Under the pieces are notes generated by a model that was not told the DNA's origin, made no database searches, and saw only the letters and a program-made list of their open reading frames with translations. A program made the translations under genes and the position numbers. Below, one piece after another: positions 5,923 through 9,855 of a stretch of DNA of 9,855 nt. The first letter of the stretch is position 1, and each line of letters opens with the position of its first letter. Source of the DNA: an uncultured Bacillus sp. (GTDB lineage: Bacteria; Bacillota; Bacilli; Bacillales; Cytobacillaceae); NCBI GenBank assembly GCA_937902115.1, contig CALGSR010000212.1:1-9855 (forward strand), written 5' to 3'.

Positions 5923-6968
5923 CTGAAAACATTCATTCGTATTGTGGTAAGTTTAATTGCGTTGGTTGCTATCGGCTTCTGGATGAATATTTCCGAAAAA
6001 GGTCAGGAGAAATCTTTTGAACAGGATGATACTGTCTCAGAGGAGAATCAGTATCAAAATGGCGGACAGTTGGATCTATTTTCAATAAAGGATGCTGATT
6101 TAGGTGAGTTCATTCGATTAATTGGAAGCTCAAAAAAAGAGATTCAAAAAAAATTAGGAGATCCTTCAAGAATAGATGCCTCTGGATATGGATTTATAAT
6201 AAAAATAAGGAAGGGTATGTCCAAGTTGGAATGGAGCACGGAAAGGTCGTCACCGTTTATGTAATTGGGGAAAATGTTGATATCCATCCGTTTTTTATCG
6301 GTCAGTCGATTGGAGAAATATATGCAATGAATATTGTGGATACGAATATTAATTTTGAGTATAAAGACAGTTCGTATCGCCTGGAGTTATCAGAAGAAGA
6401 CATTAATACAAACCCCTTAATTAAAATTAATCATAATTTTGTGCAATTATACATTGATAAATTTACAGGAAAGCTATCAAGTATTCGTTTAATGGATGCC
6501 CCGACTTTAATTAAAATCAGACCTTATGAATTATTATTTCGCGGAGAATTATTAGAGCCTCCGACTAAATTTGCAATAGATGAAAAACGGCTAAAAGTTG
6601 TTCAGGAAAGGCAAATATATGAGTTAACAAATATTATCCGCAGTCGATTTGAGGCAGGAGTGCTGGAAAAAGATGAGGATGCTGCAAAAGTGGCTTATGG
6701 CCATAGTGTTGATATGTATGAGAGCGCTGATTTCTCGCATACGTCACAAAAATATGGTGAGGTACCCGACAGATTAAAAGAGGGAGGAGTAAGCTTTCTA
6801 AGCAGTGGAGAAAATATAGCCAATCATTCCATTGATGCAGCAGATGTTGTGGAGGGATGGTTCGGCAGCAAAGAGTACAGGGAAAATTTACTGAATGAGG
6901 ATTTTACCCATTTTGGTGTGGGGGTTTATAAAAATTATTATACTCAGGTATTTATACAGAAACCGTAA
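5923..6968 (+). pseudogene. ylbC: CAP/SCP-domain protein YlbC, start codon and reading frame disrupted
   Basis: The intact family protein (about 346 aa in B. subtilis) has an N-terminal membrane anchor or signal, a CAP-associated N-domain and a C-terminal CAP (cysteine-rich secretory/PR-1-like) domain, and is likely extracytoplasmic. Here the anchor (KTFIRIVVSLIAL...) and the start of the N-domain (IGSSKKEIQKKLGDPSRID) are in one frame up to about 6189. The rest (WIYNKNKEGYVQVGMEHGK...) is in another frame and runs to 6968. The expected YG-x-x-W-W-x-YN segment is shortened at the junction, suggesting loss of about 10-13 bases. The best ribosome site, GGGGAGGTGA (5909-5918), points to CTG at 5923; the next in-frame start is a GTG at 5944 inside the hydrophobic segment without a ribosome site. 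The CAP part (about 6600-6960) keeps GHSVDM, FSHTS, GENIA and THFGVGVY, but has EYRENLL where HRxNLL is usual. It could be a true pseudogene or a sequence error. Confidence 0.8.
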
Positions 6969-7012
6969 ATTGTACAAGAGGAAAGATGCTAACGAGTGTA
7001 GTACTGCTATTC

Positions 7013-7039
7013 ACCAATCTTAGGATTGAACATAAAGTA
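7013..7039 (+). promoter_or_regulatory. Candidate sigma-K/sigma-E (mother-cell) promoter for ylbD
   Basis: AC (7013-7014), 16 bases, then CATAAAGTA (7031-7039), which fits CATAnnnTA, the -10 of the mother-cell sigma factors. The AC -35 favours sigma-K. The position, about 27 bases before the ylbD ATG, fits a spore-coat gene. Confidence 0.5.
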
Positions 7040-7073
7040 ATATAGGCAATTGCTTAGGTTGAGGTGAAGAGAT

Positions 7074-7478
7074 ATGACAACTAAGAAACTTCATCCATCG
7101 ATTGAGGAATTTAAAAAATTTGTGCATAAGAATCCAAAAATCTTAGATGAGGTTCGAACTGGGAAAGTAACGCTGCAGGAATTTTATGAGGATTGGTACT
7201 TGCTTGGTGAAGAGGATACTCGTTGGGACACTTATCGTAACCGCTCAGAGGAGAAGAATAAGGAGTCAGTCGAAGTACAAGGCGATTGGCTGAAGTCTGT
7301 TTTAGGACCGCTCAAAAAAATGGATCCGAATCAAATTCAGGCTCAATTAGGTCAATTGAGCTCGGCACTTGGAGCCATCCAGGGGGTAATTTCGCAGCTT
7401 GCAGCCGGCGCCGATAAACAGGGGAGAAAAAATACTCCAAAAAAATCGAATCATCCATTTCAATTCAGAAAAGATTGA
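7074..7478 (+). CDS. ylbD: Putative spore coat protein YlbD
   Basis: Protein of 134 aa of the YlbD coat family (B. subtilis about 132 aa), which is associated with the spore coat and made in the mother cell. The conserved N-terminus (HPSIEEFKKFVHKNPKILDEV, given here as residues 7 onward) is followed by the aromatic stretch LQEFYEDWYLLGEEDTRWD (34-52). Then comes a Gln/Gly/Ser-rich amphipathic region around QAQLGQLSSALGAIQGVIS (89-107), and the tail is basic. There is no signal peptide or membrane helix, as expected for a coat protein assembled from the mother-cell cytoplasm. GAGGTGA (7061-7067) is well placed for this ATG. ylbE follows after 20 bases, so the two genes probably share one transcript. 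Confidence 0.9.
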   Translation: MTTKKLHPSIEEFKKFVHKNPKILDEVRTGKVTLQEFYEDWYLLGEEDTRWDTYRNRSEEKNKESVEVQGDWLKSVLGPLKKMDPNQIQAQLGQLSSALGAIQGVISQLAAGADKQGRKNTPKKSNHPFQFRKD

Positions 7479-7498
7479 TTTTCTCGGGGAGAAAAAAT

Positions 7499-7738
7499 AT
7501 GAGAAAAGATGTGTATACGTATTTAGAACAGCATAAAGAGTTGATGACGTTTCTTCGTGAGCAGCCTGTTTGGTACAGAAGATTGAGTAGAGATCCAAAT
7601 AAACTGCAGAATATGGAAATAGAGGCTTTGCATTATTATAAAAAAACGATTCCTCATCATGTGGAAAAATTTTCGAGTGGGGTACAAATGGCTTCCATGA
7701 TGATTAGCATGTTTCAAGCAATGAATGCGAATAAATAA
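7499..7738 (+). CDS. ylbE: YlbE-like conserved small protein
   Basis: Protein of 79 aa of the YlbE-like family, whose function is unknown. It is probably soluble and all-helical. Recognisable conserved parts are FLREQPVWYRRLSRDP (residues 18-33), EALHYYKKTIPHHVEKF (42-58) and the Met-rich C-terminus QMASMMISMFQAM (63-75). The ATG at 7499 was chosen rather than the TTG at 7475 because GGGGAG (7485-7490) lies 8 bases before it and the B. subtilis protein begins the same way (MRKDV). It sits 20 bases after ylbD and before a terminator, so it is the second gene of a ylbD-ylbE unit and may share mother-cell expression; a link to the coat is inferred only from this. Confidence 0.87.
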   Translation: MRKDVYTYLEQHKELMTFLREQPVWYRRLSRDPNKLQNMEIEALHYYKKTIPHHVEKFSSGVQMASMMISMFQAMNANK

Positions 7739-7750
7739 CGGAAATATTCC

Positions 7751-7808
7751 AAGATGTCAGAGATGGAGAATGTTTCGCTCCAATTATTTCTGGCATCTTT
7801 CATTTTGG
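7751..7808 (+). terminator. Terminator after ylbE
   Basis: A long stem, AAGATGTCAGAGAT (7751-7764) with ATTTCTGGCATCTT (7786-7799) including two G-U pairs, is extended by an inner GGAG/CTCC stem. It is followed by TTTCATTTT. Confidence 0.8.
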
Positions 7809-7878
7809 ATAGGGGTTTCGGTTTAAAGAGTAAAAAGTCCGGAACTGCGAACACTAATATCACGTTCAGTTTATTAGA

Positions 7879-7902
7879 CATTTGTTTCACAGTAAACAAA
7901 TG
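7879..7902 (+). repeat. Inverted repeat just before the lipoprotein ribosome site
   Basis: CATTTGTTT (7879-7887) and AAACAAATG (7894-7902) are perfect 9-bp complements with a 6-base centre, ending 2 bases before the AGGAG of the next gene. It could be an operator or an RNA hairpin affecting ribosome access. No strong promoter was identified between the ylbE terminator and this repeat. Confidence 0.55.
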
Positions 7903-7917
7903 ACAGGAGTGATATCG

Positions 7918-8325
7918 ATGAAAAAGATGTGTTATGCAGGGATGCTTTTTATGATATGCATGCTGCTGGCAGCATGCAAAAATGATATACCACCAGAGCC
8001 GGAAGTGAACAAGTTTGTCCACGGGCAGGAAGCTGCCATTCAGACATCAGGATTCGTCATAGAGGCGGTTGATTCATTTACCGTTAAACACCAGGTAAAG
8101 GGGAATGATGCATATTTTGAATGTATTGTTAAGGGTGCTTCTTTTCGGAATGATGGGGCAAAAATCATTCTCTATGTAGATGGAAAAAGGGTCAAAGAAA
8201 TAGATCATGCTGCCTTTATTGTGAAAGGGTTAAATAAAGGAACGCATAAAATTAAGCTGGAACTGATTGGACCCAATCAGCAAGGGATTATGGGTGAAAA
8301 AGAAATCGATATTAACATTAATTAA
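7918..8325 (+). CDS. Predicted lipoprotein of unknown function
   Basis: Not recognised as a named gene. The 135-aa product begins with a typical lipoprotein signal: basic MKKM, a hydrophobic core of Met, Ile and Leu, and the lipobox LAAC with the lipidated Cys at 20. It should therefore be exported and anchored to the outer face of the membrane. The remainder (about 115 aa) alternates short polar and hydrophobic segments and looks all-beta. IILYVDGKRV (83-92) followed by GLNKGTHKIKLEL (104-116) resembles Ig-like or DUF4399-type beta-sandwich modules in which a 'gL.kGtHkI.leL' strand pair occurs. No catalytic motif is visible. The ATG at 7918 has AGGAG 8 bases upstream; an in-frame ATG at 7882 would put a polar stretch before the signal. 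From memory B. subtilis has no such gene between ylbE and ylbF, so it may be lineage-specific. Confidence 0.85.
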   Translation: MKKMCYAGMLFMICMLLAACKNDIPPEPEVNKFVHGQEAAIQTSGFVIEAVDSFTVKHQVKGNDAYFECIVKGASFRNDGAKIILYVDGKRVKEIDHAAFIVKGLNKGTHKIKLELIGPNQQGIMGEKEIDININ

Positions 8326-8351
8326 AAATGATGGAAGAATCTGTTATTCGC

Positions 8352-8377
8352 GCGAAAATCTAAACATTTCGCTTTTC
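8352..8377 (+). terminator. Weak hairpin with U run after the lipoprotein gene
   Basis: GCGAAA (8352-8357) pairs with TTTCGC (8367-8372) around a 9-base loop and is followed by TTTTCC. The stem is short and half A/U, so termination may be partial. No convincing promoter for ylbF was found in the 91-base gap, so read-through into ylbF is possible. Confidence 0.3.
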
Positions 8378-8416
8378 CTCTCATCCATGCTAAACTGTGG
8401 GAGGAGGTGAGTATAT

Positions 8417-8866
8417 ATGCTTGCTACTATTGAAAGTGTATTAATTTTAGAAAAAGCCGATAAAATAGCGGAAATGATTAATCAATCAGAAATAGCCGTT
8501 TACTATAAAACGTGTTTAGATAATTTAAGGAAAAACGAAGAAACACAGAGGAAAATCCGAGACTTTTTACAGATGAAGGAAAGCTATGAGGAAGTTCAAC
8601 GTTTTGGGAAATTTCATCCAGAGTATAAAAAAGTGGTGAAAGAAATAAGAGAAGTCAAACGAGTAATGGATTTGGATGTAAATGTGGCTGAGTTCCGCAA
8701 AGCTGAAAATGACCTGCAAAGTCTCCTCGATGAGGTAAGCGTGATTATCGGCCGTTCTGTTTCGGATAACATTAAGGTGCCAACAGGAAACCCATTCTTT
8801 GACAGTCAATCAAATTGCAGCAGCGGAGGCTGTGGCACCGGGGGAAGCTGCGGTTGTTCTGCATAG
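8417..8866 (+). CDS. ylbF: YlbF/RicF, subunit of the Ric (YmcA-YlbF-YaaT) complex
   Basis: Cytoplasmic helical protein of 149 aa, the same length as B. subtilis YlbF (RicF). With RicA (YmcA) and RicT (YaaT) it forms a complex that carries iron-sulfur clusters, works with RNase Y in mRNA maturation, and promotes competence, biofilm formation and sporulation. Residues 1-115 are heptad-rich helices of the Com_YlbF type, with the conserved stretch ESYEEVQRFGKFHPEYK (55-71). Residues 121-128 (VPTGNPFF) lead into a Cys-rich tail, CSSGGCGTGGSCGC, with Cys at 134, 139, 145 and 147; these are candidate cluster ligands. Only the tail distinguishes RicF from RicA, and it is intact here. A very strong ribosome site, GGAGGAGGTGA (8400-8410), precedes the ATG. 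The partners lie elsewhere in the genome. Confidence 0.95.
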   Translation: MLATIESVLILEKADKIAEMINQSEIAVYYKTCLDNLRKNEETQRKIRDFLQMKESYEEVQRFGKFHPEYKKVVKEIREVKRVMDLDVNVAEFRKAENDLQSLLDEVSVIIGRSVSDNIKVPTGNPFFDSQSNCSSGGCGTGGSCGCSA

Positions 8867-8945
8867 AAAAGCGGAAGCACCTTGCTTAGCGGCGTATGAC
8901 TTGCACAGGAAGTACACTAGACACTAGGTGCTGTAGCTAGACACC
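8867..8945. repeat. Intergenic repeat-like element after ylbF
   Basis: The element starts directly at the ylbF stop codon with AAAAGCGGAAGCACCTTGC and ends at two copies of CTAGACAC (8917-8924 and 8937-8944, 20 bases apart). AGCACCT (8876-8882) and AGGTGCT (8926-8932) are perfect complements and would close a structure over most of it. Its local GC is higher than the flanks. From memory, sequences of the type 'AAAAGCGGAAGCGCC...CTAGACAC' recur between genes in several Bacillaceae genomes; here only one copy is in view, so the repeat status rests on that resemblance. Confidence 0.55.
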
Positions 8946-8976
8946 AATTTAAATTCAGAACCCTAATTTTTTTATC

Positions 8977-9009
8977 AAAGGAGTGGTATCGATTGGTACC
9001 CTCCTTTTT
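8977..9009 (+). terminator. Terminator after ylbF
   Basis: AAAGGAG (8977-8983) pairs with CTCCTTT (9001-9007). The stem is extended by GGTA/TACC with a one-base bulge, and a run of five T ends the element. Confidence 0.82.
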
Positions 9010-9024
9010 AGCAGGATCCAATGA

Positions 9025-9053
9025 TTGAAAAAGACCTGTTTTTTGTGTAGACT
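9025..9053 (+). promoter_or_regulatory. Sigma-A promoter for ylbG
   Basis: TTGAAA (9025-9030), a 17-base spacer and TAGACT (9048-9053). The start would be near 9060, 26 bases before the ylbG ATG. The promoter follows the ylbF terminator, so ylbG is separately transcribed. Confidence 0.7.
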
Positions 9054-9085
9054 AAAAGGTAGAAAAGAAATTGAGGGGAAATGTT

Positions 9086-9361
9086 ATGATAGGACAGCGG
9101 CAAGGAATGATCGTTTGGCTTAATTCCATTAAACATGCAAAAATGCTCAGAAAATTTGGTAATGTCCACTATGTATCAAAAAAACTAAAATATGTTGTAT
9201 TATATTGCAATCAGGAAGAAATCGATGATTTAATGAATAAATTAAAAAATTATTCATTTGTCAAAAAGATTGAACCGTCCTTTAAGCCTTATGTAAAAAT
9301 CGAATTCGAAAATTCAAAACCTGATAAAGCAAAGGAATACGATTATAAAATGGGGATTTAA
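9086..9361 (+). CDS. ylbG: DUF2129 family protein YlbG
   Basis: Small soluble protein of 91 aa (B. subtilis YlbG about 90 aa) of the DUF2129 family; its function is unknown. Conserved parts are RQGMIVWLNSIKHAKMLRKF (residues 5-24), VHYVSKKLKYVVLYC (27-41), YSFVKKIEPSFKPY (56-69) and the C-terminal KAKEYDYKMGI. The pattern of a beta strand, helix and two strands suggests a small alpha/beta fold. The ATG at 9086 was preferred to a TTG at 9071 because GAGGGGA (9073-9079) is its ribosome site; an ATG at 9081 is in another frame. Its position between ricF and rsmD is conserved in Bacillus, but gives no firm hint of function. Its TAA stop is part of the following terminator stem. Confidence 0.92.
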   Translation: MIGQRQGMIVWLNSIKHAKMLRKFGNVHYVSKKLKYVVLYCNQEEIDDLMNKLKNYSFVKKIEPSFKPYVKIEFENSKPDKAKEYDYKMGI

Positions 9362-9394
9362 AGCGAGGTGTCAGTTTAGCACTCGCTTTAAGTC
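9359..9394 (+). terminator. Terminator after ylbG
   Basis: TAAAGCGAG (9359-9367, beginning with the stop codon) pairs with CTCGCTTTA (9382-9390). The stem is extended by TG/CA past a bulged G. The U tract is short. Confidence 0.7.
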
Positions 9395-9444
9395 TATTTA
9401 TTTTCAGGCTGCGATTATTTTGACTATTCATAATTCAATAATAA

Positions 9445-9453
9445 TGATATAAT
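9445..9453 (+). promoter_or_regulatory. Extended -10 promoter of the rsmD leader
   Basis: TGATATAAT gives TGn plus a perfect -10. A TTGACT at 9420-9425 is 22 bases away, too far for a standard -35. The start falls in the A7 run near 9460, just before the first leader hairpin. Confidence 0.6.
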
Positions 9454-9481
9454 AAAAAAAGCCCTGCAGATTTCTGCAGGG
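9454..9481 (-). terminator. Minus-strand intrinsic terminator overlapping the first leader hairpin
   Basis: CCCTGCAGA (9462-9470) and TCTGCAGGG (9473-9481) are perfect complements. Read leftwards the stem is followed by C and seven T (9460-9454), an excellent terminator for transcripts coming from the right. On the plus strand no U tract follows; there it forms the 5' hairpin of the leader RNA. No minus-strand gene that would need it is seen. Confidence 0.7.
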
Positions 9482-9610
9482 TCCTTCTATATCCATTTGG
9501 ATTGAAGGTAAAGGGAGAGGAGAAACCGGAGGAAGAACTTATGGGGAAACGTAAGTCTTCTCCGCGGTTGGCAACAACATCCTCGAATGATGTTGTTATT
9601 TTTATTATTT
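9460..9610 (+). ncRNA. Structured leader RNA upstream of rsmD (ylbH RNA motif region)
   Basis: Four consecutive hairpins follow the extended -10 promoter. A: 9462-9481 (CCCTGCAGA/TCTGCAGGG). B: 9483-9508 (CCTTC/GAAGG with inner ATCC/GGAT). C: 9524-9569 (AACCG/CGGTT, GGAAG/CTTC and ACTTA/TAAGT segments, loop GGGAAA). D: 9573-9597 (AACAACATC/GATGTTGTT) followed by ATTTTTATTATTT. A purine-rich stretch (9509-9523) joins B and C. Its GGAGAA (9519-9524) could pair instead with TTCTCC (9558-9563), opening C. A conserved orphan RNA called the ylbH motif (Barrick and colleagues, 2004) is known at this position in Bacillus; a match is inferred from position and structure, not from a covariance search. 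The remaining bases 9611-9671 before the downstream promoter contain only a small palindrome, GATAAATTTTATC (9644-9656). Confidence 0.65.
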
Positions 9611-9645
9611 CCATAATTAGGGGGGATATACACGAAATACAATGA
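9541..9645 (+). CDS. Possible 34-aa small protein within the rsmD leader
   Basis: This ATG is preceded at proper distance by CCGGAGGAAG (9526-9535), a ribosome site as good as those of the confirmed genes nearby. The product starts with basic MGKRKSSPRL, continues with Thr/Ser (ATTSSND) and has a hydrophobic run, VVIFIISII (residues 18-26), before a polar end, so it could touch the membrane. The ribosome site and start codon lie within hairpin C of the leader, and codons 11-19 run through hairpin D. It is not recognised as a known protein. It may be a real microprotein, a regulatory leader peptide whose translation opens the hairpins, or a chance frame in a conserved RNA. Confidence 0.45.
   Translation: MGKRKSSPRLATTSSNDVVIFIISIIRGDIHEIQ
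9573..9606 (+). terminator. Candidate attenuator (leader hairpin D)
   Basis: A 9-bp perfect stem with a 7-base loop is followed by A and five T, then further A/T. The stem is A/U-rich, so it would be a weak terminator. Its place 155 bases before rsmD suggests conditional stopping of the distal transcript. Confidence 0.45.
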
Positions 9646-9671
9646 TAAATTTTATCAGCGGAGATTTTTAA

Positions 9672-9701
9672 TTGAATTTAACTGGTTATCCTGTGTATGA
9701 T
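9672..9701 (+). promoter_or_regulatory. Second, proximal promoter for rsmD
   Basis: TTGAAT (9672-9677), an 18-base spacer and TATGAT (9696-9701). The start would be near 9708, giving a 44-base leader that bypasses the structured region. Confidence 0.5.
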
Positions 9702-9755
9702 AGGATAGAAATTGAACAAGTTAATCAAATTAAAAATACTGTGGTGATAGGATGA
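9672..9755 (+). CDS. Possible 27-codon ORF overlapping the rsmD start (ATGA)
   Basis: A TTG-initiated frame (product beginning MNLTGYPVYDRIEIEQ) has GGAG 8 bases upstream (9660-9663), and its TGA stop overlaps the rsmD ATG as ATGA. That arrangement is common for coupled genes. The frame is short, shares its start with a candidate -35 box and is not recognised, so it may be chance. Confidence 0.2.
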   Translation: MNLTGYPVYDRIEIEQVNQIKNTVVIG

Positions 9756-9855
9756 GAGTGGTTTCAGGAAAGTGTAAAGGAATGCCATTAAAGGCTGTTT
9801 CGGGAAAAACAACCAGACCAACTACTGATAAAATAAAAGAAGCGGTATTTAATAT
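9752..9855 (+). CDS. rsmD: 16S rRNA (guanine(966)-N2)-methyltransferase RsmD, 3'-truncated by the window edge
   Basis: Only the first 34 codons are present. They read MRVVSGKCKGMPLKAVSGKT, then TRPTTDKIKEAVFN, which is the standard RsmD (YlbH) N-terminus: the R-(I/V)-(I/V)-(S/G)-G-x-x-(K/R)-G-x-x-L strand and the RPT.D..KE(A/S)(I/V)F motif preceding the SAM-binding core. The whole family protein is about 180-190 aa and methylates G966 of 16S rRNA in the small ribosomal subunit using S-adenosylmethionine. The ribosome site is GGTGAT (9743-9748), with short spacing. Two promoters and a structured leader lie upstream. In Bacillus coaD follows, outside this window. Confidence 0.93.
   Translation, partial: MRVVSGKCKGMPLKAVSGKTTRPTTDKIKEAVFN

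Noticed and set aside
6146..6153. Programmed frameshift as the normal way to make YlbC
   Set aside because: The conserved motif LGDPSRID lies after the A run in the first frame, so a slip there would destroy family-conserved residues; kept only as a possible rescue.
6986..7042. 18-codon ORF after ylbC with AGAGG close upstream
   Set aside because: Spacing to the ATG is short, the frame is tiny, and it runs through the mother-cell promoter signature of ylbD.
8391..8396. TAAACT as a -10 box for ylbF
   Set aside because: The predicted start would fall inside the ribosome site and the -35 match is poor.
8917..8944. CRISPR-like direct repeats (two CTAGACAC)
   Set aside because: Only two 8-base copies with no spacers; better explained as part of an intergenic repeat element.
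9420..9425. TTGACT as the -35 of the rsmD leader promoter
   Set aside because: It is 22 bases from the -10, outside the workable range; the TGn extension accounts for the promoter instead.
9435..9614. 59-codon frame on the minus strand across the rsmD leader
   Set aside because: It has no ribosome site and passes through a perfect minus-strand terminator; the plus-strand structure explains the sequence better.

Overview
The window reads as chromosomal DNA of an endospore-forming, low-GC Bacillaceae (Bacillus or a close relative). It has moderate-to-low GC, AGGAGG-type ribosome sites before nearly every gene, and the gene order ctaD-ctaE-ctaF-ctaG-yozB-ylbA-ylbB-ylbC-ylbD-ylbE-ylbF-ylbG-ylbH(rsmD) known from Bacillus subtilis. 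Names were assigned by recognising protein sequences and order from memory; no database search was run.

Positions 1-4553 hold respiration genes. First come the end of ctaD (caa3 cytochrome c oxidase subunit I, cut by the window edge), ctaE (subunit III) and ctaF (subunit IV), tightly packed as one operon tail closed by a hairpin. Then come ctaG (caa3 assembly membrane protein) and yozB (DUF420 membrane protein, related to the oxidase-maturation factor CtaM). Each of the last two has its own predicted promoter and terminator, and each has a palindrome at the promoter or leader that could be an operator.

Positions 4554-7738 hold the first ylb genes. ylbA (YugN-like) faces the other way, behind a shared bidirectional terminator. 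The ylbA-ylbB gap has a sigma-A promoter for ylbA, a perfect inverted repeat, and a candidate forespore sigma-F promoter for ylbB (two CBS domains). ylbC (CAP/SCP-domain protein) looks broken: its best start is CTG, and a frameshift near 6190 separates its N- and C-terminal parts. ylbD (spore coat) and ylbE form a two-gene unit behind a sigma-K/E-like promoter.

Positions 7739-9361 hold an unrecognised lipoprotein gene, ylbF (ricF, the cysteine-tailed subunit of the Ric complex), an intergenic repeat-like element and ylbG (DUF2129).

Positions 9362-9855 hold a 390-base stretch before rsmD (ylbH; 16S rRNA m2G966 methyltransferase, cut by the window end). It carries an extended -10 promoter, four consecutive hairpins of which the last has a U-rich tail, and a 34-codon ORF whose ribosome site is buried in the third hairpin. 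A second promoter lies closer to rsmD. This corresponds in position to the orphan 'ylbH' RNA motif and is the most interesting part of the window. No tRNA, rRNA, CRISPR array, insertion sequence or prophage gene was seen.
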